Notes: generated by a model not told the origin, from the letters alone. A stretch of 11,323 bases of DNA from Bacillota bacterium (GCA_023416175.1 JAEZIE010000063.1:1-11323); one strand, 5' to 3'; counted from the first letter of the stretch, positions 1 through 7,279 are shown. Made by a program: numbers and translations.

Positions 1-25
1 ATGCTCAGCCGCTTCAATGATAGGA

Positions 26-421
26 TCAACCTTTTTGTGCGAATTCAACCTTTTCACCGTTAACGCCATATACAATGAACCATCGCAAGTTATTCGGCGG
101 CCAATACGTTGATGAATTTACGCCGTCCACCATGAAGCGCATTCCCATAGCCTTGCACTTGGCATAGGCGGCTTCCACATCGTTCACCTCAATGGCGATA
201 TGATCAAATGCGCCAGGCATACCGGCAGACTCCAGCCGTTCATAGATCTCCAGCTTTAAAGAACTCAACAAAATATGTACCACCCGAATAGGACGGCCCT
301 CGTCAACATCTGTTTTCTCCATGACTACCTGGCCACCCAGGGATTCATAAAATTTGATCGTGCCATTCATATCTGTAGTGGGAAGGCCGATATGGTGAAA
401 ACCCGTCAAAAGCTCTTTCAT
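26..421 (-). CDS. VOC (glyoxalase/bleomycin-resistance fold) family protein
   Basis: This is a 131-residue single-chain member of the vicinal oxygen chelate superfamily, the usual length for a two-module VOC protein. The expected four metal ligands are all visible: His10 in HHIGL, Glu58 in LKLEIYE, His74 in DHIAIEV and Glu126 in EKVEF. An intact metal site points to an enzyme (lyase, epimerase/isomerase or dioxygenase type) rather than a binding protein. It is the last gene of the cluster that fits in the window and starts 12 bases after the aldo/keto reductase stop. The ATG is preceded by a GGAAGGGG ribosome binding site. The reaction is not identifiable from sequence. Glyoxalase-like methylglyoxal removal or epimerisation of a sugar-derived intermediate both fit a sugar-acid catabolic operon. 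The family call is firm and the substrate is unknown. Confidence 0.88.
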   Translation of the reverse strand: MKELLTGFHHIGLPTTDMNGTIKFYESLGGQVVMEKTDVDEGRPIRVVHILLSSLKLEIYERLESAGMPGAFDHIAIEVNDVEAAYAKCKAMGMRFMVDGVNSSTYWPPNNLRWFIVYGVNGEKVEFAQKG

Positions 422-433
422 GTGGGCCCCTTC

Positions 434-1414
434 CTATTTATCTTCATAGGGAGACAGTATGGTCTCCAAAGCGGTCAAAGCATCCGCGGGGATATCCCAC
501 TCAATCGCCTTGATGTTCTTTTCCAGTTGGGCGATAGAGGAGGCGCCCCCGATAATTGTAGTAACTTCGTCCTTTTGACGCAACCAGTTAATTGCCAGCT
601 CATTGACCGGCTTGCCCAATCCATCCGCCACCGCTTTGATGTTTTCATACCCTTGATAGTAAAACCTGAAGGCTTCGCCCGAAAGCTTTGGATTATCCTT
701 GCGGACATCCCGGGCAGAGAAGTTGTTCTCCAGCTTAAATTTTCCGGCTAACAGGCCTTGGAACAGAGGACTGTAGGGGAGGAATGCCTGGCCATATTTT
801 TTTACTGTGGGCAGCATTTCCTTTTCCGTTCGATAAGCCAGGGGGATGTTATGATAACTTGTGGCATTTCGCTCCAACATGTTGTATAGTCCCTGCTGGG
901 AATCGATATCTATCATGGTCATGAACGTTTCCACATCGCTCTGGGAAAAATTCGAAAGTCCGACATGGCGGATCTTTCCGGCTTTCTTAATCTCAGAGAG
1001 TACCTGAGCCGTCTCCTCAATCGGTGTTTTAGGATCGGGCCAATGCAGCTGATAAATATCGATATAATCGGTCCCGAGCCGCGCCAGACTCTCGTCAATC
1101 TCCCGCAGGATATTCGCCCGGGACAGATCGTTGACTGTCACATGCTTGTCGTCCCATACCAGCCCACACTTCGAGGCGATCAAAACTTTTTGGCGCAGGC
1201 CGCCCTGAAGGGCTTTGCCGAGTACACGTTCAGCATGGTGCCAACCATATACGGGGGCCACGTCAAACAGGTTAATGCCGTTGTCGATAGCGGCATGTAT
1301 GATAGCTGTGGCAGAATCATCATTTGAGGTATCCCAGTCGCCTCCGAAGTTCCAGCAGCCAATGCCTATCGCTGAGATTCCTTCCTTTATTCTTGAAACT
1401 TTTTTATACTGCAT
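434..1414 (-). CDS. aldo/keto reductase family oxidoreductase
   Basis: This 326-residue protein has the (beta/alpha)8 aldo/keto reductase fold, which uses NAD(P)H to interconvert carbonyls and alcohols. The full catalytic tetrad is visible: Asp51 in NLFDVAPVYG, Tyr56 in the same motif, Lys82 in ASKCGL and His124 in YQLHWPD. The family markers GKIRHVGLSNFS and the C-terminal cofactor-binding stretch TTIIGGASSIAQLEKN are also present. The overall look is that of the IolS/YajO-type (AKR11/12-like) reductases often found in bacterial sugar operons. The start is the ATG preceded by GGAGAAGG. It lies 104 bases after the binding-protein gene, the longest gap in the cluster, and that gap carries a strong hairpin and a possible internal promoter. 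In this operon it could reduce or oxidise the imported sugar, or remove reactive aldehydes. The substrate cannot be assigned. Confidence 0.92.
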   Translation of the reverse strand: MQYKKVSRIKEGISAIGIGCWNFGGDWDTSNDDSATAIIHAAIDNGINLFDVAPVYGWHHAERVLGKALQGGLRQKVLIASKCGLVWDDKHVTVNDLSRANILREIDESLARLGTDYIDIYQLHWPDPKTPIEETAQVLSEIKKAGKIRHVGLSNFSQSDVETFMTMIDIDSQQGLYNMLERNATSYHNIPLAYRTEKEMLPTVKKYGQAFLPYSPLFQGLLAGKFKLENNFSARDVRKDNPKLSGEAFRFYYQGYENIKAVADGLGKPVNELAINWLRQKDEVTTIIGGASSIAQLEKNIKAIEWDIPADALTALETILSPYEDK

Positions 1415-1452
1415 TGCCTTCTCCTTTTCCTATGGCGGATATGATGAGGCGA

Positions 1453-1495
1453 AAGGATCGCCTGCAATACAGGCCATCCTTCCGCTCCCTGTCAA
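1453..1495 (-). promoter_or_regulatory. intercistronic hairpin with possible internal promoter
   Basis: The 104-base gap between the binding-protein gene and the reductase gene contains an inverted repeat at 1453-1481. AAGGAT-C-GCCTG pairs with CAGGC-C-ATCCTT across a 5-base loop, giving 11 pairs and one mismatch. It is not followed by a run of T on the minus strand, so it looks more like an mRNA-stabilising or partial-attenuation hairpin than a terminator. Overlapping it on the minus strand are a perfect TTGACA (1490-1495) and, 18 bases on, TGTATT (1466-1471), a weak but possible sigma-A promoter. Either reading would separate expression of the transporter genes from the last two genes. The repeat is seen directly; the roles are inferred. 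Confidence 0.5.
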
Positions 1496-1518
1496 CAATG
1501 TTCTATGCCTGATCGCGT

Positions 1519-2604
1519 TTAGGCATTGGGCAGCTTCTCACTGATGTTTTCCGGAGTGAGGATGTCGGACTTCGTCCGCTGTATCACTTCATCCGGCTTC
1601 CAATCTGCCACGATGTTATTGTAGGCCATCAGGATAGCATTGAATGCCATAGCCTGCGGATCCTGAGAAATAGCAGCAACGATCTCACCGCTCTTAACAT
1701 AGTTTACATTGTCCGGTACCCAGTCAAAGCAGACAACGCCGATCTGTCCGGTTTTCCCCTGATCCTTGACTGCCTGCGCAGCGCCGAAGGGACCTCCGGC
1801 GGTGCAGTAAATCGCCTTCAGATCCGGGTAAGCGGTAATCAGATTCACTGCCGCATCATAGGTCTCGGTGGTGGAGTCATGGGCTTCAACAGGTTCAAGA
1901 ATGGTAATGTCCGGGCTGAGCTCTGCAAGCTTATTGGTCATGCTCAGGCGACGCTCTTCGTGCTGGTTCATGGTCAGGTAGCCGGTGATCACGCCAACGG
2001 TACCTTTGCCGCCGGTGTAATCCGCGATAGCCTGCGCGGCAGCTTGGCCGCCCGCAACAGCGTCCGATCCGCTGAACGCGATACGCGTATCGCCCTGGTT
2101 GGTGGATTCGCTCAGATAGGTAACAACCGTGATACCGGCGGCAACAGCCTTATCGATGTAAGCTTCCGTGCCATCGGACATGGGGCAGGCGACGATGCCC
2201 GCGGGTTCCTGGAGCATCAGTGTTTCGATGTAATCAGCGAGCGTTTTACCGTCGGCCTCCGATCCCATATCAACCGGGGTAACGGTGCAATTGAACTTTG
2301 CAAGATAATCGACCGCCGCATAGAGGCCTTCGTTGATCTGATCCCAGAAAGGATTGTTGGAGTAAGAAAGGAACTTGATCTCGATGGGCTCCTTAGAATA
2401 TGCCATGGCTGCCACATCACCTTCATCAGGCAGGGGGACATCAGGCATTGCAGGTGCTTCCGCTGCAGGTGCTTCGGTTGCGGGTGCGGGCGCATCGGTA
2501 GCGGGTGCTGCTGGCGGCGCGGGGGCGACCGCTGGCTGAGAACATCCAACGGCAGTGGCAGCCACCATGGCCAGCACGAGTACGAGTGTGATGATTTTCT
2601 TCAT
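1519..2604 (-). CDS. ABC sugar-importer substrate-binding lipoprotein (Peripla_BP_4 type)
   Basis: This 361-residue extracellular receptor belongs to the ribose/sugar-type ABC importers. The N-terminus is a lipoprotein signal peptide (MKKIITLVLVLAM core) ending in the lipobox AVGC with Cys21 as the lipidated residue. An Ala/Pro-rich linker of about 40 residues follows, probably spacing the domain from the membrane. The body from about residue 70 has the two-lobe type I periplasmic-binding pattern (IKFLSYSNNPFWDQINEGL, IAFSGSDAVAGGQAAAQAI, DLKAIYCTAGGPFGAAQAV). The chosen ATG has GGAGG six bases upstream. A longer frame reaching to 2718 lacks a ribosome binding site and runs into the ATPase gene, so it was rejected. 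The gene follows the ATPase gene by 31 bases and comes after the permease and ATPase, whereas the receptor gene is often first in such operons. Ligand specificity is not readable; a monosaccharide or sugar acid is inferred from kdgK/eda. Confidence 0.93.
   Translation of the reverse strand: MKKIITLVLVLAMVAATAVGCSQPAVAPAPPAAPATDAPAPATEAPAAEAPAMPDVPLPDEGDVAAMAYSKEPIEIKFLSYSNNPFWDQINEGLYAAVDYLAKFNCTVTPVDMGSEADGKTLADYIETLMLQEPAGIVACPMSDGTEAYIDKAVAAGITVVTYLSESTNQGDTRIAFSGSDAVAGGQAAAQAIADYTGGKGTVGVITGYLTMNQHEERRLSMTNKLAELSPDITILEPVEAHDSTTETYDAAVNLITAYPDLKAIYCTAGGPFGAAQAVKDQGKTGQIGVVCFDWVPDNVNYVKSGEIVAAISQDPQAMAFNAILMAYNNIVADWKPDEVIQRTKSDILTPENISEKLPNA
2449..2520. repeat. GC-rich low-complexity repeats encoding the Ala/Pro linker
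   Basis: TGCAGGTGCTTC occurs exactly at 2449-2460 and again at 2464-2475, with a 15-base period. Degenerate copies of the form GCGGGTGC follow up to about 2520. The tract encodes the Ala/Pro/Thr/Glu-rich linker after the lipidated cysteine of the binding protein. Such in-frame 15-base repeats can expand or contract by slippage without breaking the frame, so linker length probably varies between strains (inference). Confidence 0.6.
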
Positions 2605-2635
2605 GGTCTTCCTCCAGCTTTTCATTATATTTGTA

Positions 2636-4165
2636 TTACAGAACGCCCGAAGCAATGGACATGATCGTTTCCTGGTCAAAGTCCACGAACTCAAGAGCTC
2701 CATTAATACCGCCTTCATACATGATCAGCATCCGATGACTCAGGGAAATCAGCTCCGGAAGATCGGATGAAACCAAAAGTATGCTGATTCCGCTTGCCGC
2801 AAGGTCATTAATTATGGCATATATTTCATCCTTTGCGCCCACGTCGATACCGTGTGTCGGCTCATCCAAAATCAAAATCCGAGGCCGAATAGACAGCATT
2901 CTTGCCAGTAACGCTTTTTGTTGGTTGCCGCCGCTAAGGGAGCTGATACGCGTGCCGGCCGATGGCGTTTTCACATTAATGCGTTCGATATACGTTTTTG
3001 CGTTTGCATCCTCTTTCTGCTTGGAGAGAAATATGCCGTTCCGCAGATGTTTCCAGCTGGCGGAATTGATATTGTCCCGCACGCTGTGCAAGGGCAGTAT
3101 GCCGTTTACTTTCCTGTCCTCGGAAACCATACCGAGGCCACTCTCCACAGCTTGCCTGGATGTTGCAATCCTCATGGGCTTGCCTGAAAGCCTGATCACC
3201 CCTGCGGAAGGTCTCACATACCCGTAGATGCACTCCATAAGCTCGGTTCGTCCGGCTCCTACCAGACCCGCAAAGCCCAGTATCTCGCCTTTATGCACGA
3301 CAAAGCTGGCATTTCGTACTTTTCCAGGCCTACAGAGGTCTTCCACTTCCAAAACTACAGGCGTATTTTTTGTCCTGCTCCTGCGCTCAATTTCTTCAGG
3401 CGTTTTTTGGGGTACATTGCTTTTGAGTTCGCGCCCTACCATGAGGCTGATCATTTGGGAGAGCGTGATCTCGTTAATGCTGTATGTGCCGATATATTGG
3501 CCGTCCCGGAGCACCGATACCACATCGGCGATCTCGAACAGTTCCTCAAGATGATGGGAGATAAATACGATTGCCACGCCTTCATTTTTTAGCTGGCGGA
3601 TCATATCCATCAGAATTTTTGTTTCTTTGACCGTCAAAGCCGCCGTCGGTTCATCCATGATGATAACCTGAGGGCTGGCGGTCAATGCTTTTGCAATCTC
3701 GATCAACTGCTGCTCAGAGGAACTCAGGTCCTTGATATATGACAAAGGATCGATATGGGAAATGTTCAGCTGCGTCAGCAAATCATGGGCAGTTTTGATC
3801 ATTTTTGCCCTATCTATGAACAATCCTTTTGTAGGGAAATGGCCAAGGAAAATGTTTTCATATACCGTCAAATGCTGTACCAGCGAGTTTTCCTGATGGA
3901 TCATCGCAATTCCGCATCTGTTTGCGTCATTCGTATTCTTAAAAACGACTGACTCGCCTTTATAGTAAATTTTGGAACCTTCATCCGGGGGAAACAAACC
4001 GTACAGAATGTTCATCATGGTGGATTTTCCTGCACCGTTCTCGCCGATCAAAGCATGCACCTCGCCGGATTGAAAGGATAGCGTAACATTCTTCAGAGCC
4101 ACAACGCCCGGGAATGTTTTCGTGATATTTCTTGCTTCAAGGATGATATCCCGCGTATTGTCCAA
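2636..4165 (-). CDS. sugar ABC importer ATP-binding protein, RbsA/MglA type (two fused ATPase domains)
   Basis: This 509-residue protein has two nucleotide-binding domains in tandem, as in RbsA, XylG and MglA. Domain 1 has Walker A GENGAGKST (41-49), a Q-loop at Gln91, the signature LSSSEQQ (147-153) and Walker B IIMDEPTAAL. Domain 2 has the degenerate Walker A GLVGAGRTE (300-308), with Arg in place of the catalytic Lys as is normal for this family. Its signature is LSGGNQQ (410-416) and its Walker B is LILDEPTHGID. One functional and one degenerate site is therefore the expected state, not damage. The first signature departs from the usual LSVGQQQ. The start is a TTG preceded by AGGAGAGG about 10 bases upstream. 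It lies 35 bases after the permease gene and 31 before the receptor gene, and powers import through them at the inner face of the membrane. Confidence 0.95.
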   Translation of the reverse strand: MDNTRDIILEARNITKTFPGVVALKNVTLSFQSGEVHALIGENGAGKSTMMNILYGLFPPDEGSKIYYKGESVVFKNTNDANRCGIAMIHQENSLVQHLTVYENIFLGHFPTKGLFIDRAKMIKTAHDLLTQLNISHIDPLSYIKDLSSSEQQLIEIAKALTASPQVIIMDEPTAALTVKETKILMDMIRQLKNEGVAIVFISHHLEELFEIADVVSVLRDGQYIGTYSINEITLSQMISLMVGRELKSNVPQKTPEEIERRSRTKNTPVVLEVEDLCRPGKVRNASFVVHKGEILGFAGLVGAGRTELMECIYGYVRPSAGVIRLSGKPMRIATSRQAVESGLGMVSEDRKVNGILPLHSVRDNINSASWKHLRNGIFLSKQKEDANAKTYIERINVKTPSAGTRISSLSGGNQQKALLARMLSIRPRILILDEPTHGIDVGAKDEIYAIINDLAASGISILLVSSDLPELISLSHRMLIMYEGGINGALEFVDFDQETIMSIASGVL

Positions 4166-4200
4166 TGCTTTTCTACCTCTCCTTCATCAGAGATCGGTCA

Positions 4201-5223
4201 CTATTTTTTATTTTTTTCTAAAGAGGCTACGCTTTTTTCTATGATCGCATAGCTTGCCTTCCGGCGTTTTGTGATACAGTCGATACCCACCGATGCAATG
4301 ATCAAAAATCCGATGGTTAGCGTCTGCATGGTGGCGGGGAAGTTTACCAAAATAAAAGCATTTTTAATCACGCCCATAATCGCCGCACCGATCAGTATGC
4401 CTACCATGGAGCCTTCGCCGCCGGACATACTTACGCCGCCGATAACAACAGCCGCAATTACGTTGGATTCGATGCCGTCACCCGCTGAAGCTTCTGCTGT
4501 CGTAAGGTTTCCCGCGTTTATAATGCCGGCCAAAGCGGCGAGAAAGCCGGAAACCACATACGCCGTTATCTTCACCGCATCTGCGTTGATACCGGAAAGC
4601 CTCGCAGACTTTTCGTTATCGCCAACAGCGTAAAGATTGCGCCCAAATACTGTCTTGGTAAGTACGATCAATCCGATCCCATAAACCACGAACATAATAA
4701 TGATAGGGATCGGAAGCTGCAGGCCGTTGCCCAGAGGGATGGCTCCGCTGCCCAAGACACCGGCTTCACTCAGAAACTTAATAGGGATGCCTTTTGTAAT
4801 TAAAAACGCTGCACCTCGGGCCATCATCTGGATTCCCAATGTCGCAATAAAGGGCGCGATACCGATTTTTACGGATAGACAACCGTTAATGAGACCCACG
4901 ACAACACCTGCCAACAGCGCGATGCCTGCTGCAACCCATGAGTTCATATCCTTGGATAAATATGCGATTGTGCAAGCGGACAGCGAAAGCGTTGCACTCA
5001 CCGAAAGGTCAATCCCCGCAATAATAATGACCATCGCCTGGCCAACCGCCATAATACCAATGTTAGAAATTTGCCTTAAGATATTGATGATATTTGCAGT
5101 CTTAAAGAAGTACGGAGTTAAGGCGCTGATTACCGCACACAGCACAATAAAAATAACAAATATGCCAACTTCCTGTCGGCTAAAAAATTTACGCGCTGCG
5201 GATAAATACTTATTGCCGTTCAT
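4201..5223 (-). CDS. sugar ABC importer permease, RbsC type (BPD_transp_2)
   Basis: This 340-residue integral membrane permease is about the family's usual length. After a short basic cytoplasmic N-terminus, hydrophobic segments run through the protein (for example FVIFIVLCAVISALTPYFF, AVGQAMVIIIAGIDLSVSATL and IESNVIAAVVIGGVSMSGGEGS). The loop GRNLYAVGDNEKSARLSGI is the RbsC-type ATPase-contact motif. IAGIDLSVSAT and the Gly-rich VIGGVSMSGGEGSMVG are further family hallmarks. The frame can be extended five codons to a TTG at 5238. I chose the ATG at 5223 because GGAAAGG lies six bases before it and because the longer start would use up that site. It sits 26 bases after kdgK and partners with the double ATPase and the receptor lipoprotein. 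The transported sugar is not identified. Confidence 0.94.
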   Translation of the reverse strand: MNGNKYLSAARKFFSRQEVGIFVIFIVLCAVISALTPYFFKTANIINILRQISNIGIMAVGQAMVIIIAGIDLSVSATLSLSACTIAYLSKDMNSWVAAGIALLAGVVVGLINGCLSVKIGIAPFIATLGIQMMARGAAFLITKGIPIKFLSEAGVLGSGAIPLGNGLQLPIPIIIMFVVYGIGLIVLTKTVFGRNLYAVGDNEKSARLSGINADAVKITAYVVSGFLAALAGIINAGNLTTAEASAGDGIESNVIAAVVIGGVSMSGGEGSMVGILIGAAIMGVIKNAFILVNFPATMQTLTIGFLIIASVGIDCITKRRKASYAIIEKSVASLEKNKK

Positions 5224-5249
5224 ACTTTTCCTTTCCAATCTCGGATTTT

Positions 5250-6272
5250 TTACCGTTGTACCCGTCCAGAACCGTTGCCTGCAGCCAACTGCTCCACCTC
5301 TTGGATACTTACTAGGTTAAAATCATGCTCGATGGTATGCTTGAGGCAAGATGCAGCCACCGCAAATTCAATCGCATCCTGGGGTTGCTTTCCCATCAGC
5401 AACGCGTAAAGCAATGCGCCTGCAAAGGAATCGCCGCCGCCCACCCTGTCAACAATCTGAATGGTATAGTTGGGGGAGAAGTAAGACTTTCCTTCTTGAT
5501 AGAACATACCCGCCCATTCATTGATTGAGGCCGATATGCTGCCCCTTAGGGTGATGGCCACAGCCTTGCAGCCAAACCGTTCCGTAAGTTGTCTTGCCAC
5601 ATCGGTATAACCATCCCGATTCAGCTTGCCGGTTTTGACGTCTGTGAAAGCCGCATGAATGTTAAATACATCCGCTGCATCCTCTTCGTTCGCAATGCAT
5701 ACATCCACATATGGCATGAGGCGGCTCATGACGATGCTCGCCTGTTCACGGGTCCAAAGTTTGCCTCGGTAGTTTAAATCACAACTGACCGTCACACCAT
5801 TTGCCTTGGCGCTTTTGCAGGCTTCCTCGCAGATTTGGGGCAGCGCGCCGCCCAGCGAAGGTGTGATACCGGTAAAATGGAACAAATCGACATTTTTGAA
5901 AATTGAATCCCAGGCATATTCTCCGGGCAAAGAGAGCGCCACGGAGGAGCCCGCCCTGTCATAGATGACCTTGGATGGACGCTGGGATGCGCCCTTTTCC
6001 ACATAGTATACGCCGAGTCGGGGTCCACCCCTGAGGATATGCCGGGTATCCACGCCATACTGCCGCAACAGATTGATCGCGGCCTGGCCGATCTCATGCT
6101 GGGGAAGTTTGGTAACGAATGCGGAATCGACACCGTAATTTGCCAAAGAAACCGCTACATTTGCCTCGCCGCCAGCATAGCTAACTTCAAATTCTTCCGC
6201 TTGTACGAAACGTTCATTCGCTGGGGGATTGAGCCTAACCATCAATTCACCAAAGGTGACTGCCTTTTTCAC
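5250..6272 (-). CDS. kdgK: 2-keto-3-deoxygluconate kinase (PfkB/ribokinase family)
   Basis: This 340-residue cytosolic sugar kinase would phosphorylate 2-keto-3-deoxy-D-gluconate (KDG) with ATP to KDPG. PfkB hallmarks are the N-terminal substrate-binding YAGGEANVAVSLA (Gly34-Gly35) and the C-terminal DRVGGGDSFAGALLYALL, with the catalytic base Asp281 in GGGDSF. The DLNYRGKLW stretch at 165-173 (pattern D-x-N-x-R-x-x-L-W) is what I associate with KDG kinases among PfkB proteins. The start codon is GTG with AGAGGA ten bases upstream, inside the end of eda; only three bases separate the eda stop from this start, suggesting translational coupling. Pairing with KDPG aldolase strongly supports KDG as substrate. 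A related keto-deoxy sugar acid such as the galacto epimer, or a fructokinase-like activity, is the main alternative. Confidence 0.9.
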   Translation of the reverse strand: MKKAVTFGELMVRLNPPANERFVQAEEFEVSYAGGEANVAVSLANYGVDSAFVTKLPQHEIGQAAINLLRQYGVDTRHILRGGPRLGVYYVEKGASQRPSKVIYDRAGSSVALSLPGEYAWDSIFKNVDLFHFTGITPSLGGALPQICEEACKSAKANGVTVSCDLNYRGKLWTREQASIVMSRLMPYVDVCIANEEDAADVFNIHAAFTDVKTGKLNRDGYTDVARQLTERFGCKAVAITLRGSISASINEWAGMFYQEGKSYFSPNYTIQIVDRVGGGDSFAGALLYALLMGKQPQDAIEFAVAASCLKHTIEHDFNLVSIQEVEQLAAGNGSGRVQR

Positions 6273-6275
6273 GAT

Positions 6276-6932
6276 TTACGCATCCTCTTTTCCGAGTGCC
6301 GCTGCCGCATAACGTCGGGCAAGCTCTGTAATCTTTTCAAACTGTTTTTCAGCGATCCAGTCCCGCTTAATCAGGCTGCCGCCAATCCCAAACCCGCAGA
6401 TGCCCACCTTGAGGAAATCCGCCATATTATTAAGGCCCACACCACCAACAGCCATCAACTTAACCTGCTTAAGCGGGCCGCTCAGCAACGACTTCACATA
6501 GCCGGTACCTAAGTCGCCTGCCGGGAACAGCTTTACGAAGTCCGCTCCAGCCTGCAGTGCTTGAAGGATTTCGGTGGGCGTCATGGCGCCGGGTATTGAA
6601 ACCAAGCCCAGTTTCCGGGTCTTGTCAATAACCGCAACGTCAGTATTGGGAGAGATGATGTATTTTGCGCCGGACGCCGCCGCTAGCTCTGCCTGTTCCG
6701 CAGATACCACCGTGCCCGCGCCGACAATGACGCCCATATGATCAATGGCCCGAATGGCCTCGGCCGTTTGAACAAAGGAATTCTGCATGGACTGATCGAA
6801 TGTTACTTCAATAAGGTCTATGCCCCCGTTCTGGAGCGCCCGGGCTGCTTCAACCGCTTGCTCCACCGAAAGGCCGCGAATAATAGCAATGAGTCTTTTT
6901 TCCTGGATTCTGTCGATGATGGTTTTCCGCAT
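6276..6932 (-). CDS. eda: 2-keto-3-deoxy-6-phosphogluconate (KDPG) aldolase
   Basis: This 218-residue class I aldolase, near the usual 200-215, cleaves KDPG to pyruvate and glyceraldehyde 3-phosphate, the last step of the Entner-Doudoroff and hexuronate pathways. Expected residues are present: Arg19 in AIIRG, catalytic Glu42 in IEVTF, GAGTV, ISPNTD, PGAMTPTEI and the Schiff-base Lys134 in VKLFPAG. The phosphate-binding MAVGGVGLNN and GIGGSLI follow. The ATG has GGAGG 12 bases upstream. It is the first gene of the operon, with a leader of roughly 155 bases from the predicted start site, and is almost fused to kdgK. A KDPGal or 4-hydroxy-2-oxoglutarate aldolase specificity cannot be excluded from sequence, but the kinase neighbour favours KDPG. 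Confidence 0.93.
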   Translation of the reverse strand: MRKTIIDRIQEKRLIAIIRGLSVEQAVEAARALQNGGIDLIEVTFDQSMQNSFVQTAEAIRAIDHMGVIVGAGTVVSAEQAELAAASGAKYIISPNTDVAVIDKTRKLGLVSIPGAMTPTEILQALQAGADFVKLFPAGDLGTGYVKSLLSGPLKQVKLMAVGGVGLNNMADFLKVGICGFGIGGSLIKRDWIAEKQFEKITELARRYAAAALGKEDA

Positions 6933-7049
6933 CGGAATGCAAAACCTCCGCTGTTTAATAGCTTTAATGAATTCTCAAAAATGGATGTAAGTGATATACT
7001 TGCCGCATGCGCGGAGAAACTCAAAATGTGTCTTGAAATATCGTTTATT

Positions 7050-7086
7050 GTTTCATATAATGAAACTATGGTTCATATGATGCAAC
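7050..7086. promoter_or_regulatory. two tandem operator-like palindromes (probable IclR-family sites)
   Basis: Site 1 (7050-7066) is GTTTCATATAATGAAAC, perfect 7-base arms around a 3-base centre. Site 2 (7070-7086) is GGTTCATATGATGCAAC and matches site 1 at 14 of 17 positions. Their centres are 20 bases apart, close to two helical turns, so two dimers could bind the same face. They lie just downstream of the predicted operon start, where a bound repressor would block RNA polymerase. The neighbouring IclR-family gene is the obvious candidate ligand-sensing regulator, and IclR-family proteins such as KdgR recognise TGAAAC/GTTTCA-type palindromes. The repeats are seen directly; the protein partner is inferred. 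Confidence 0.65.
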
Positions 7087-7095
7087 TGTGAGTAT

Positions 7096-7124
7096 AGGAT
7101 AGCACGTGCTCCGGAATACGTCAA
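7096..7124 (-). promoter_or_regulatory. sigma-A-like promoter of the eda-kdgK-ABC operon
   Basis: On the minus strand TTGACG (7119-7124) and TATCCT (7096-7101) are separated by exactly 17 bases. This predicts a start near 7088-7090 and a leader of about 155 bases to the eda ATG. The spacer contains the perfect 10-base palindrome AGCACGTGCT (7101-7110, its first base shared with the -10 box). Two operator-like palindromes lie immediately downstream. The -35 is near consensus and the -10 is weaker, as expected for a regulated promoter. Confidence 0.6.
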
Positions 7125-7194
7125 CCCTGTTTTAACAAAAAAGAAGGCGTGGAGTATGTTGCCGGCCATCGCTGTTTTATTGGTAAAAACATCC

Positions 7195-7223
7195 TTGAAT
7201 TTTACCGGAAGGTAGGCTAATAT
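7195..7223 (+). promoter_or_regulatory. sigma-A-like promoter of the IclR-family regulator
   Basis: TTGAAT (7195-7200) and TAATAT (7218-7223) are spaced by 17 bases, predicting a start near 7230 and a 50-base leader to the regulator's ATG. An inverted repeat GGTAAAA (7182-7188) / TTTTACC (7200-7206) brackets the -35 box and could be a regulatory site. It does not resemble the operon operators, so autoregulation through the same motif is not supported. Confidence 0.55.
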
Positions 7224-7279
7224 TAAATTCACTATATTCTGATATATTGGCAATTCAGATTGAAAAAGGTTGGTATACT

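Noticed and set aside
1879..2664. A 261-codon plus-strand open frame antisense to the binding-protein gene.
   Set aside because: The opposite strand encodes a complete lipoprotein receptor with signal peptide and ribosome binding site. The antisense product is rich in Cys/Arg/Gly where it mirrors the Ala/Pro linker and has no family pattern, so it is a codon-bias artefact.
2605..2718. N-terminal extension of the binding protein by 38 codons.
   Set aside because: It overlaps the ATPase gene, has no ribosome binding site and would bury the signal peptide. The internal ATG with GGAGG is the better start.
7030..7046. Possible third operator or a catabolite-responsive (cre) site at TGAAATATCGTTTA next to the tandem palindromes.
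   Set aside because: It matches the 17-base operator poorly and breaks several fixed positions of the cre consensus.
7053..7253. 66-codon minus-strand frame in the divergent control region.
   Set aside because: It overlaps both predicted promoters and the operators, has no ribosome binding site and no recognisable protein pattern.
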